DNA from: Acididesulfobacillus acetoxydans
GTDB taxonomy: Bacteria; Bacillota; Desulfitobacteriia; Desulfitobacteriales; Desulfitobacteriaceae
Length of the DNA stretch: 28,633 nt
Strand: one strand, 5' to 3'
Assembly (NCBI RefSeq): GCF_900016645.1
Contig: NZ_CDGJ01000109.1
A program made the translations under genes and the position numbers. Of this stretch, positions 6,165 to 13,905 are shown in pieces. The stretch's first letter is position 1. The number at the start of each line of letters is the position of its first letter. A model generated the notes under the pieces. The model saw only the letters and a program-made list of their open reading frames with translations, had not been told where the DNA came from and ran no database searches.

Positions 6165-8267
6165 TTAGCGTAATCTTGTGATTTGCTGGGACAGTTTTTT
6201 GAGCAAAGCTTCCTCCAGCAGGGCCCGGCATTCCTCCACCCCGGAACTGGCATTGATCCGGGAAACAAAGTCTCCCTCCTCAATCATGGCGGCGGAGATG
6301 TCCCCGATAACCTCCAGGCTTTCTCTGACCTCCGCGGGCGCCAGCATAAGAAAGGCGGTCGTCACTTTCTCTTTCTTCCCCAAAAGGTTTAACAGCTGCG
6401 CGGGTTTATCCAGGCGGCCCACCGCGACCATCGGTTCGCGGATCTCCGCGCTGGCGCAATGATAAATGGCGAAATTCCGTTTGGGGAGGACGATGGTGCC
6501 CATTCCTTCCCGGTCGAGCAGGGTATGGCGCAGGCTTTGAACCTGGGCTTCGCCCAGGAGCTGCCGCCCGGCCAGCTCCAGCAAAAGCTCCGTCACGATC
6601 TCATCGCTTTGACGGGAGTGAATCGGGGCAAAGCAGACATTTTTCGTCAAAATGCTGACCTGGGTTCCATAGTCTTTGACAGCTCTGACTTGGTCCAGGT
6701 ATTCCTGCCGGGGCGCCGGGCCCTGTTCTTCCGTCCGGAAACTGATCTTTACATTCAGTTCCCGCTCCAGCTTCCTTACATCCTCCGGGAGGAAGAGGGG
6801 ATTGATCACGATTACCTTGATGTCGTCTCTCTGCAGGGGAATCGTCGAAAGTATGACATTCGGATTATATTTTTCCATAGCCTCGGCGATTTTAAGCACG
6901 GATGCGGTGGCGACCACGTTCAACTGGGGAACATTCTTCAGCTTGGCCACGAGCATGCGGGAAGTCCCTATCCCGCTGGCACAGACCAGCAGAGCATCGA
7001 TCTTTGCCGACTTACCTTTTAACCGTTCCTGCGAGGCCAGAAAATGCATCGTGACATAGCCGACCTCATCATCCGTGACTTCCAGCCCCGAATCCTCCCC
7101 CAAAACCCTGCTCAGAACCGTCCGGCAGCCATCGAACATCCGGGCATACTCCTCTTTGATCCGCTCCACCAGGGGATTGCGGATCTTGAAACCGCTCCGC
7201 AGACGGTAGAGCGAGTACAAAAGATGTGTCTTCAGATCCTTTTGCAGGGTTTGGTCTTGCCGGAAATCCAAAGCGAACCAATCGGACGCTTCTTTGATAA
7301 TCTTGGCCGTCAGCGTCGCCAAATATTGCTCCTCAACCTGGAGGACACGGCTTCCTATCCTCACCCCTTGGAGATGGATGGTCATGTAGCCAATCTCTGC
7401 CTCCGGGATTTCCAGAGGAATTTCCTTCTCAATAAAGCGGGCGATCATCTCCGCATAGGTATATTCTTGCGCTTTTTTCAAATCTGCCAGCGTCTTGCTG
7501 TCCAAGTCGATTCTTTCCCCGTTGAGGAGCCTGCGGATCGCCAAGGCCAAATGAATGGAAAGCTCTATATAGAGTCGGTCTTCGATCTGGTAGTCGACCT
7601 GTTCCTCAAAGTCCAACAGAGCCTTTTCAATAATCTTGATCGTGTGGTAATCGATCATATTTAAAAGGCGCGCATCCAACTCATGTTTCAACATATCGTC
7701 CGCCGCCGCGTTGTCCCCGGAGGCAAAGCTCTTTTGCAGAAAGCCTGCCAACTCATCGGCACTGTAATTTTTATACAGCAGATCGATGATGGCCTGCCGG
7801 ATCGCCTTTTCTTCGGCTTCAATGTAAATTCCCACCCCGGGTTTAGAGATCAGGGAGATGTTTTTGCCCTCCAGCCACTCCTTGATATCCTTTAAATAAT
7901 AACTGACGGCTGCGTTGGAGACGTGAAATTTGCTGGCGAAGTATTGGGTCTTAACCGGTCCGTGACCCTGCAAAAGCTCGCCCAGGATCAGATTCTTTCT
8001 ATTCTCAACTTTCAGGACAGAATCAACGCCGGGGATATTTAATTTAAGGTTAATAATCTGTTCCCCATTCCCCTCCAAGGCCAGGCTTTCCCCGCGATTG
8101 ACGATCTTCACCCTGAAAAGTGCGATTTCTCGGTTGATATTGTCAATTTCCCGATAAACCGTCCGTACGCTGATATGGTTTTCCTGGGCAAAACTTTGAA
8201 CCGTGACTTTCTCTTTGTCGACGAGCTTCCTAAACAAGTCCGTCTGACGCGAACTCAGTTTAATCAT
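6165..8267 (-). CDS. PRD-domain transcriptional activator with PTS EIIB and EIIA domains (LicR/MtlR/CelR type)
   Basis: A 700-residue DNA-binding regulator controlled by PTS phosphorylation. From the N-terminus: helix-turn-helix (about 4-60), a second Mga/HTH-like domain (about 88-150), PRD1 with His239 (SIHLALAIRR) and His298 (GYMTIHLQG), PRD2 with His348 (THLLYSLYR) and His408 (GYVTMHFLA), an EIIB domain with Cys429 (CASGIGTSRML), and a C-terminal EIIA domain with a likely phospho-histidine at 603 (FAIYHC). In this family phosphorylation by HPr activates and phosphorylation by the cognate IIB inhibits. The ATG at 8267 has AAGGGGTGAG upstream; a TTG eight codons earlier is less likely. It heads the PTS operon, so it most likely activates these genes. 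All phosphorylatable residues appear intact. Confidence 0.93.
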   Translation of the reverse strand: MIKLSSRQTDLFRKLVDKEKVTVQSFAQENHISVRTVYREIDNINREIALFRVKIVNRGESLALEGNGEQIINLKLNIPGVDSVLKVENRKNLILGELLQGHGPVKTQYFASKFHVSNAAVSYYLKDIKEWLEGKNISLISKPGVGIYIEAEEKAIRQAIIDLLYKNYSADELAGFLQKSFASGDNAAADDMLKHELDARLLNMIDYHTIKIIEKALLDFEEQVDYQIEDRLYIELSIHLALAIRRLLNGERIDLDSKTLADLKKAQEYTYAEMIARFIEKEIPLEIPEAEIGYMTIHLQGVRIGSRVLQVEEQYLATLTAKIIKEASDWFALDFRQDQTLQKDLKTHLLYSLYRLRSGFKIRNPLVERIKEEYARMFDGCRTVLSRVLGEDSGLEVTDDEVGYVTMHFLASQERLKGKSAKIDALLVCASGIGTSRMLVAKLKNVPQLNVVATASVLKIAEAMEKYNPNVILSTIPLQRDDIKVIVINPLFLPEDVRKLERELNVKISFRTEEQGPAPRQEYLDQVRAVKDYGTQVSILTKNVCFAPIHSRQSDEIVTELLLELAGRQLLGEAQVQSLRHTLLDREGMGTIVLPKRNFAIYHCASAEIREPMVAVGRLDKPAQLLNLLGKKEKVTTAFLMLAPAEVRESLEVIGDISAAMIEEGDFVSRINASSGVEECRALLEEALLKKLSQQITRLR

Positions 8268-8434
8268 GCGGTTCTCACCCCTTACCCCCAAAACTCACTA
8301 TCGACTTTTCTTTCATCCTAGCGGAAAATCAAGTTCCTCATCCTATCAGAGCCTGACTTTTCGCTAAGATGAGCAAACTCAACAACACGTTCTCTCAGAT
8401 TTTTAGACTTTTTACTTCGTTTCTTGCAAATACA

Positions 8435-8503
8435 ATTATAGACCCGGCCGAAAATGAAATTCAACTCGAAGATACTCACATGTTGTCATAGCTATTGTGC
8501 CAT
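8435..8503 (-). promoter_or_regulatory. Candidate promoter and upstream site of the PRD regulator gene
   Basis: On the minus strand TATAAT (8435-8440), an 18-bp spacer and TTGAAT (8459-8464), with the 45-bp upstream module shared with ptsH (865-909). The same box sequences and the same spacer length at both promoters argue that one factor serves both. Confidence 0.6.
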
Positions 8504-8561
8504 TTTTTTAAATATCCACTCCTCGGCTCGGACCAAAAGCTGAGCAAACTGGTTAGATGGT

Positions 8562-8609
8562 CAAAAAAGAATTGCCTCGAGATTCCCCTCGCCGGGAACC
8601 TGAGGCAAT
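8562..8609 (-). terminator. Terminator of the CoA-transferase gene
   Basis: AATTGCCTC (8569-8577) pairs with GAGGCAATT (8601-8609); an inner TTCCC/GGGAA helix extends it. On the minus strand it is followed by TTCTTTTTTG. Confidence 0.82.
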
Positions 8610-8746
8610 TTAAATGTCACTGCGACACCGACCTTACATTCGCGACAATACCTGCCCCGATCTCACCCGGGCGCCTCTCCGCGCAGACCCGGCATGGTCT
8701 TAGACGCTCCGCCGCAGGCGTCTGCCGTGGTCCGCCTCTTCCCCCG

Positions 8747-10042
8747 TCAGATGATCCTCAGGCGCCTGGCGGCTTCGGTCAATTCCGGGCGGAAATCCGG
8801 GTGTGCAATCGCGATTAGTTCCCTTGCCCTCTGCTTTGCCGACTTTCCGCGCAACTGGGCCACTCCATATTCCGTCACAACATAGTTAACATCGTTTTTG
8901 CTCGTGGTTACCGCACAGCCCGGGGTCAGAGTAGGCACGATGCGTGAAACCGTATTATTCTTGGCCGTAGAAGGCAGGACGATAAACGATTTTCCCCCGC
9001 GCGAACGATTGCCGGCCCGCACAAAATCCGCCTGCCCGCCCGTCCCCGACACCGGCAGAGTGCCGAGACTCTCCGACCCGCATTGCCCCAGAAAATCCAC
9101 CTCCATGGAGGCATTGATCGTGATCAGTTTGTCGTTTTGCCCCGCCAGGTACGGGTCGTTCGTATAATTCACCGGATGCATTTCCAAAACAGGATTCCGG
9201 TCCATGAACTCATAGAGCTTCCTTGACCCGAGTGCAAAAGTCGCCACCATTTTTCCCGGCAGGTAATTCTTCCTGCGGTTGGTCACGGCCCCGCTCTCGA
9301 TCAAGGTCAGGATACCGTCACCCACCATTTCCGTATGGATCCCCAGTTCGTGTTTATGTGTCAGCTGCATAACAACGGCATCCGGAATACCGCCGTAACC
9401 GATCTGCAATGTCGACCCGTCCTCGATCATGGCCGCGACATAGCCGCCGATGGCTTCCTGCACGGGCCCGATTTTCGGCAGGCTCACTTCCAGGATGGGA
9501 TCCATACTTTCAACCAAAGCCGCTACCTGGGAAATATGAACGTGACAAGCCCCGAAAGTGAAAGGAACGTTCGGGTTGACCTCGAGCACTACGGCCCGGG
9601 CCTTGGCGATCGCCGCCATCGTATAGTCCGTACCCAGACTGACGGCGAAATAGCCGTGTTTGTCCATCGGGGATGCCATGGCCAAAACGGCGTCGGCGGG
9701 AACATGCCCTCGGGAAATAAGGCCGGGTATTTCGGAAAAATAGTTAGGGATGTAATCCGTCCAGCCCTCCTGCCCGCCCCGGCGGGTCGGGGAGCCGAAA
9801 AACAGGGCTACATGCCGGACATTCTCGGCCGTATCCGGATCGATGTAACCATAAGTACGCACGGGCAGGATTTGGCTCACTTTCACATCGTGAAACTCAC
9901 GCCGCTGATGGGACAGGGCCGTCAGCAGGGTCGGAGGTTCGCCCACCCCTGTGGGAACGATGACAAAATCTCCGTCACGCAACTGTCGGACCGCTTCATC
10001 CGGGTGCATCCGCTTCTGCCTGTAAAGCTCCTCGATTGACAT
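8747..10042 (-). CDS. CoA-transferase, 4-hydroxybutyrate/butyrate:acetate type (acetyl-CoA hydrolase/transferase family)
   Basis: A 431-residue enzyme that moves CoA between acetyl-CoA and a short carboxylate. The catalytic glutamate lies in GIHTEMVGDGI at residue 238 counted from the chosen start, the same number as in Clostridium aminobutyricum 4-hydroxybutyrate CoA-transferase. The oxyanion/CoA loop QIGYGGIPDAV precedes it. Other family members use butyrate, propionate or succinate, so the substrate is not fixed by the sequence. The ATG at 10042 is preferred over the one at 10057 because GGGGGA lies seven bases before it. It is a single-gene unit with promoter (10142-10171), palindrome (10117-10128) and terminator (8562-8609). 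Confidence 0.88.
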   Translation of the reverse strand: MSIEELYRQKRMHPDEAVRQLRDGDFVIVPTGVGEPPTLLTALSHQRREFHDVKVSQILPVRTYGYIDPDTAENVRHVALFFGSPTRRGGQEGWTDYIPNYFSEIPGLISRGHVPADAVLAMASPMDKHGYFAVSLGTDYTMAAIAKARAVVLEVNPNVPFTFGACHVHISQVAALVESMDPILEVSLPKIGPVQEAIGGYVAAMIEDGSTLQIGYGGIPDAVVMQLTHKHELGIHTEMVGDGILTLIESGAVTNRRKNYLPGKMVATFALGSRKLYEFMDRNPVLEMHPVNYTNDPYLAGQNDKLITINASMEVDFLGQCGSESLGTLPVSGTGGQADFVRAGNRSRGGKSFIVLPSTAKNNTVSRIVPTLTPGCAVTTSKNDVNYVVTEYGVAQLRGKSAKQRARELIAIAHPDFRPELTEAARRLRII

Positions 10043-10116
10043 TTCACATTCCCCCATGCTTTATTTGCTCCACCGTTTCCCGCCCGATTGATCTGTGAGT
10101 ACCGTCAAATATACAG

Positions 10117-10128
10117 CAGACCGGTCTG
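10117..10128. promoter_or_regulatory. 12-bp perfect palindrome, candidate operator for the CoA-transferase gene
   Basis: CAGACCGGTCTG lies 14 bp downstream of the candidate -10 box on the minus strand, near the expected transcription start, a position suited to repression. Confidence 0.4.
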
Positions 10129-10141
10129 GATCTTATCTATT

Positions 10142-10171
10142 ATAATACGGTCAGCGGCTTTCATTCGTCAA
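10142..10171 (-). promoter_or_regulatory. Candidate promoter of the CoA-transferase gene
   Basis: On the minus strand TTGACG (10166-10171), an 18-bp spacer and TATTAT (10142-10147), about 100 bp upstream of the start codon. Confidence 0.5.
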
Positions 10172-10367
10172 GCTAATCAGAATTTTCCGCACGTCAGGTC
10201 CGGCTAACTCCCCTCGCCCGCCGCGCCATTCATCCGCTCGAGTCCGGGCTGTTCCTCCCCCTTCCCGTTCCCCGGGTATCCGCTTCCCGACTTCGCGCTG
10301 ACGTATACTTGGGACAATACGGGTCATCCTAAACACGGATGGAAATACTTATCCGGGGGTGATTTGC

Positions 10368-10496
10368 ATGTCTTTCCGTAATACTTTGCTGAAAGTCGTG
10401 GACTATTTGGCCAGGAGCGATCCCTACTATTGCCTCTATGCCGCGGAAGAGCCGGACGCCCGCAACAACGCGGAACCGGACAAGCCGGACGACTGA
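10368..10496 (+). CDS. Short ORF, 42-residue acidic-tailed protein of unknown function
   Basis: The ATG at 10368 follows GGGGGTGATTTGC, a good ribosome binding site at good spacing. The product begins MSFRNTLLKVVDYLARSDPY, predicted helical, and ends in an acidic, Pro-rich tail (EPDKPDD). I do not recognise a family. It is one of the few plus-strand genes and lies upstream of the riboswitch and hydrolase gene. A second frame (TTG at 10430, ending 10612) overlaps it and has a charged helical C-terminus with REDERLGEFSYLEGR; it could be the continuation of this protein after a frameshift, or chance. Confidence 0.45.
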   Translation: MSFRNTLLKVVDYLARSDPYYCLYAAEEPDARNNAEPDKPDD

Positions 10497-10704
10497 CCTT
10501 CGCTCTGGATGGTATCCGACGACGCATTTTGGCATTTATTAGGGAGGATGAGCGTCTTGGCGAATTTTCTTACCTGGAAGGCAGGATATTAGCCCTTTGC
10601 GTCGAATATTAATTATTTGTTAAGCAATTGCTTTTGCACCGGCTTAGGCCCCTCGTTTGAACCGGCCCGGACCGGCTTGGACTGGCGATTGCTTGAGGAG
10701 ATGA
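10497..10704 (+). other. Open-frame tail and leader upstream of the riboswitch
   Basis: The first half is the protein-like second frame described with the preceding ORF (stop at 10612). After it come a short palindrome AAGCAATTGCTT near 10622 and a stretch with repeated CCGG elements. No clear promoter for the downstream transcript could be fixed. Confidence 0.35.
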
Positions 10705-10830
10705 TTAATGCAGGCTGAATCCGTGTTCATCCGGAGCAGGGAGATTTTTTTGCGGACTTAAAGCGAACTGCGCCCACGGGCTTACACCTTATTGCCCAAA
10801 TCCGCCGACAACCCTGTAGGCCAGGAAAGG
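10705..10830 (+). ncRNA. Candidate cyclic-di-AMP (ydaO/yuaA-type) riboswitch, shortened
   Basis: Two blocks match what I remember of the B. subtilis ydaO/yuaA RNA. The 5' block GCTGAATCCG...CGGAGCAGGGAG corresponds to its AATC-hairpin-GAGCGGGGGA segment. The 3' block GCCCAAATCCGCCGACAACC followed by CTGTAGGC corresponds to GCCCGAATCCGTCAGCTAACC then TCGTAAGC. The middle is shorter: I cannot find the usual GGGGTGAATC segment. The family typically controls cell-wall hydrolase and potassium genes, and the next gene is a LysM-NlpC/P60 hydrolase. The RNA's 3' end runs straight into AGGAAAGGTGA, the ribosome binding site, so control could be translational. It may also be degenerate. Confidence 0.6.
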
Positions 10831-10841
10831 TGAACGAAAAC

Positions 10842-12566
10842 ATGAGTTTACACCCCACGTTCTCACCCGTAAAGAACTTCGCACAACGCCGGGTATGGTC
10901 GCCCCTGAAGGACTTTACCCTGCACGAGGCATGGTTACCCTTGAAAGACTTCACTCTGCACGAGGCATGGCTGCCCCTGAAAGACTTCACCCGTCATCAG
11001 GTATGGTTTCCGCTGAAAGACTTCGCTCGGCATGACCTGTTGCCACCGCTGAAAAACTTCGCCCGGCACAGGGTATGGTCACCGTCGAAGGCCTTTGTCA
11101 TGCGCCGGGTAACTGTGTCGCATCCGGCTCAAGCGCCAAAGAAGTTAGCTCAGACCGAGACGCGGAAAAAAATCAACCTATTTTTCCGCCAGTACCCCAA
11201 AAACCTATCCTGGAAATCTCCCCCGATCATCGCCGGCCTAACGGCTCTGGCCCTCCTCGGCGGCGGACTCACCTATTACTTCTCGACCACAACTGCAGCG
11301 GTGGCCGTGATGGTCAACGGTCAGCAAATCGGCCTGGTTAGCAATATCCAAGCCGGCAGGAACCTCGTTCAAACGGCACTCGCCCGGCAGGGCCGGCCAT
11401 TCGGGCTCATCGCCAAGACCCACGATCAGATTACATACACGAACCTCCGGGTCAATCGGGCACTATACCTCAAGTCAGAAGTAGGCGAACAAGCCCTGGA
11501 AAACAAGTTGAGTTTCTACCTCAACGGCTATGCCCTGGAAACTAACGGCAGCGTGATCGCGGTGCTGCCCAGCAAAAACGATGTGGAAAAAGTCCTGCAA
11601 GAATATCGGGATCATTATGTGGTGCCGGGCCAGGATAACAACGTGACCACCGTCGCTTTTGCCGAAAACGTAAACATCCAAGAGGAAAACGTTCCGCCCA
11701 GCCGGGTGGAAACCCCCGCTCAAGTCCTCAAGACGCTGATTGACGGCAAAACCACCACCACGAATTACACCGTCCAACCTAAAGATTCCTGGTGGCTCAT
11801 CGCCCGCAAAAACAATATGCTGACTGATGAGGTTCTGGCCGGCAATCCGGGAGCCACCAAAAACACCAAGCTGCATCCCGGGCAGGTCATTAAACTGGTC
11901 GACGTGGAGCCTTATCTGACGGTAGTGAGCAAGGGGACCTATACCGGAACGGAAACCGTTCCCTTTGACGTCGTGACTAAGACGGATTATAATCTCGCCC
12001 CCGGCCAAACCTCCATCCTCAAACAGGGCAGCAACGGCGCCGTCTCCATCACCTATTCCTACGTACAAAAGAACGGCATCGATACCTCGAAGAAGGTACT
12101 CAGTGAAAAAATTCTTAAGCATCCTGTGAGCCAAGTCATCGCCAAAGGCCCCAGCCGGGGTCCCATAAGCGTCGCTTTTGCAGCCTCCCGTGGCGGCACC
12201 GGTTCGTCCAATATTGTCGATCGCGCGCTCAGTTACGTCGGGGCACCCTACGTCTTCGGCGGTACCAATCGCAGCGGCTTTGACTGCTCCGGTTTCACCA
12301 AGTACGTGTATGCACAGTTCGGTGTGTCCTTGCCGCGCACATCTTTCGAACAGTTTGACTCCGGGACTCCGGTGAGCATGGATAACCTCCAGCCTGGCGA
12401 TTTGGTGTTCTTCACCACCTACGCCAGGGGCGCGTCTCACGTCGGCATTTACATCGGAGGCGGCCGCTTTGTCCAAGCCGCCAACCCAAACAGCGGCGTC
12501 GAAGTGTCAAATCTCGGCGACAGGTTTTACTCCTCCCGCTATCTGGGAGCCCGTCGCTACAATTAG
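10842..12566 (+). CDS. Membrane-anchored peptidoglycan hydrolase: N-terminal repeats, TM helix, LysM, G5-like region, NlpC/P60
   Basis: A 574-residue type II membrane protein predicted to cut peptide cross-links in peptidoglycan. Order: seven 12-residue repeats (about 10-90, consensus LKDFTLHEAWLP), a basic linker, one transmembrane helix (about 127-147), an extracellular region, LysM (about 309-353), a G5-like beta region (about 355-435) and NlpC/P60 (about 456-574). The catalytic cysteine is in FDCSGF (482), the histidine in SHVGIYIG (533), with a polar third residue probably in AANPNSG. The ATG at 10842 has AAGGTGA eight bases upstream; a GTG at 10830 is too close to the same site. It follows the candidate c-di-AMP riboswitch. 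The positively charged, aromatic-rich N-terminal repeats would lie in the cytoplasm, which is unusual. Confidence 0.9.
   Translation: MSLHPTFSPVKNFAQRRVWSPLKDFTLHEAWLPLKDFTLHEAWLPLKDFTRHQVWFPLKDFARHDLLPPLKNFARHRVWSPSKAFVMRRVTVSHPAQAPKKLAQTETRKKINLFFRQYPKNLSWKSPPIIAGLTALALLGGGLTYYFSTTTAAVAVMVNGQQIGLVSNIQAGRNLVQTALARQGRPFGLIAKTHDQITYTNLRVNRALYLKSEVGEQALENKLSFYLNGYALETNGSVIAVLPSKNDVEKVLQEYRDHYVVPGQDNNVTTVAFAENVNIQEENVPPSRVETPAQVLKTLIDGKTTTTNYTVQPKDSWWLIARKNNMLTDEVLAGNPGATKNTKLHPGQVIKLVDVEPYLTVVSKGTYTGTETVPFDVVTKTDYNLAPGQTSILKQGSNGAVSITYSYVQKNGIDTSKKVLSEKILKHPVSQVIAKGPSRGPISVAFAASRGGTGSSNIVDRALSYVGAPYVFGGTNRSGFDCSGFTKYVYAQFGVSLPRTSFEQFDSGTPVSMDNLQPGDLVFFTTYARGASHVGIYIGGGRFVQAANPNSGVEVSNLGDRFYSSRYLGARRYN
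10869..11111 (+). repeat. 36-bp coding tandem repeat, about 6.8 copies
   Basis: Codons 10-90 of the hydrolase consist of 12-residue units: VKNFAQRRVWSP, LKDFTLHEAWLP (twice), LKDFTRHQVWFP, LKDFARHDLLPP, LKNFARHRVWSP and a partial SKAFVMRRV. The second and third are identical in protein and nearly identical in DNA, indicating recent duplication. Confidence 0.95.
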
Positions 12567-12603
12567 TACTTGGCTTTAACCCGGCTTCGGCAACCGCCTC
12601 GCT

Positions 12604-12674
12604 GACCAGAACATTCCAAGCACCGAACCACCACCCCAAGCACCGAACCAGAACATTCCAGGCACCGACCCAAG
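12604..12674. repeat. Short direct repeats after the hydrolase gene
   Basis: CCAAGCACCGAACC occurs twice and a variant CCAGGCACCGACCC once, spaced about 20-22 bp, just before the terminator. Confidence 0.6.
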
Positions 12675-12680
12675 AAGGAA

Positions 12681-12716
12681 AGAGACCCCCTATGATTAAG
12701 GGGGTCTCTTCTCTTT
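12681..12716 (+). terminator. Terminator between convergent hydrolase and CapF-like genes
   Basis: A perfect 11-bp stem AGAGACCCCCT (12681-12691) with AGGGGGTCTCT (12699-12709), loop of seven, followed by a pyrimidine-rich TCTCTTTG. It can serve both convergent genes. Confidence 0.82.
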
Positions 12717-12750
12717 GTAACACTCCTGCTGAGCCGGACCACGCAGCCTC

Positions 12751-13905
12751 TCACACCTCAAGCAAGATCGTATCCGGACATTCCGGATCAAACGGTTTGT
12801 TGGCCCACAGGACCATCACCAGGTCTGTGTCGCCGAGATTTTGGATATGATGCGCAAAGCCCGAAGGGATGTCCACAACTTCCGGGTTGCCTCCGCTCAC
12901 GAAATAGGCGAGTACCTTGTCGGCGTGGACCGTACGCAAGCGCACTACCCCTCGGCCGCTTGCGACCAGCAGTTTCTCGCACCGGCTATGGTGCCAATGG
13001 TTGCCCATCGTGCTACCTGGCTTAAGAACGTGCACGGATACCTGCCCCCGATCGGGCGTCCTGAAGAACTCAACGAAAGGGCTGCCCGCAGCAGCCTTTG
13101 CTCTCAAGGGGTAGCTGAACCTGTTTTCCGGCAGATAACTCAGATAAGTGCAGTAAAGCTTTCTGGTAAACTCATCCCCCACATTCGGGATCGTGAGGTT
13201 GTCGCGTCCCGCCTTGAAATAGTAGAGGAGATCCGCGACCTGGCCAAGTTTCAAGGGGTAGACAGGGTAAACCGCATAAGGTGTCCAATGGTTTTCGGAG
13301 AGCAATGCGGCCACCGGCAGCTGCGGCCCGAACTTTCCCTCCAGTTGGCCCATAAATTCGCCGACCACGTCATCGACGTGGACAAGGCTCAACGTGACCC
13401 CTGGGTCACTGATCGTGATGGGCAGGTCGTTGGCAATATTGTGGCAGAACGTGGCAACGAGGCTGTTGTAGTTGGGCAAACACCATTTGCCGAATACGCT
13501 GGGCAGCCGGTAGACAAAGACGGGAGCCCCCGTGTCTTTGGCATACCCGAGCACCGCCGCCTCTGCGCCCCGTTTGCTCCGCCCGTAAGGGTGCTCCGTC
13601 TCCGCCTCTGTGGAGGAGGAAAGAAGGATGGGAATTTTCCGACCCACCTGCCGCAGACAGGCGACCAGTTCTTCCGTCAGGCGCCGATTCCCCGCGTCAT
13701 ACTCCTCGACGTCTTGCGAACAGTCAACTCCGGCCAAATGAAAAACGAAATCAGCAACCTCGGCCATCTCCCGCAGTTCTTCCCTCGCATTCCCCAGGTC
13801 GAACCGGAGAATCTCCACATCTTCAAGGCCAGCCAGAGCGCCCGCCAGGTTTCTGCCAATAAAACCATCCGCGCCCGTCACCATTACTGTCTTGATAGCA
13901 ATCAC
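12751..13905 (-). CDS. CapF-like bifunctional NAD(P)-dependent epimerase/reductase with C-terminal cupin
   Basis: The architecture matches CapF/WbjC, which makes UDP-N-acetyl-L-fucosamine precursors for capsule or O-antigen. An N-terminal Rossmann domain has GADGFIG (11-17), HLAG and the Y107xxxK111 pair (YGRSK). The cupin begins near residue 280, with metal ligands in NHWHHSRCE (His303, His305, Glu310) and a late histidine in AHHIQ. Length, 384, is close to the family's roughly 370. The frame opens at GTG 13905, but AAGGGGTGA overlaps that codon; the best-spaced in-frame codon is ATC (Ile4). It stands alone here: the partner enzymes that act before and after CapF are not in the window. Confidence 0.87.
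   Translation of the reverse strand: MIAIKTVMVTGADGFIGRNLAGALAGLEDVEILRFDLGNAREELREMAEVADFVFHLAGVDCSQDVEEYDAGNRRLTEELVACLRQVGRKIPILLSSSTEAETEHPYGRSKRGAEAAVLGYAKDTGAPVFVYRLPSVFGKWCLPNYNSLVATFCHNIANDLPITISDPGVTLSLVHVDDVVGEFMGQLEGKFGPQLPVAALLSENHWTPYAVYPVYPLKLGQVADLLYYFKAGRDNLTIPNVGDEFTRKLYCTYLSYLPENRFSYPLRAKAAAGSPFVEFFRTPDRGQVSVHVLKPGSTMGNHWHHSRCEKLLVASGRGVVRLRTVHADKVLAYFVSGGNPEVVDIPSGFAHHIQNLGDTDLVMVLWANKPFDPECPDTILLEV

Larger units (their letters stand above)
8268..8746. other. Intergenic region between PRD regulator and CoA-transferase genes
   Basis: It holds the regulator's promoter module (8435-8503), a leader of about 165 bp, and the CoA-transferase terminator (8562-8609). No coding frame with family similarity is visible. 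Confidence 0.6.
10043..10367. other. Intergenic region between divergent CoA-transferase gene and a short ORF
   Basis: It contains the CoA-transferase promoter and palindrome at its left. The right half (about 10200-10330) is GC-rich and I see nothing definite in it. Confidence 0.5.

Noticed and set aside
7044..7664. 206-codon plus-strand open frame
   Set aside because: Antisense shadow of the PRD regulator gene.
11475..12476. 333-codon minus-strand open frame
   Set aside because: It lies entirely antisense to the LysM-NlpC/P60 gene, which has unmistakable domains.
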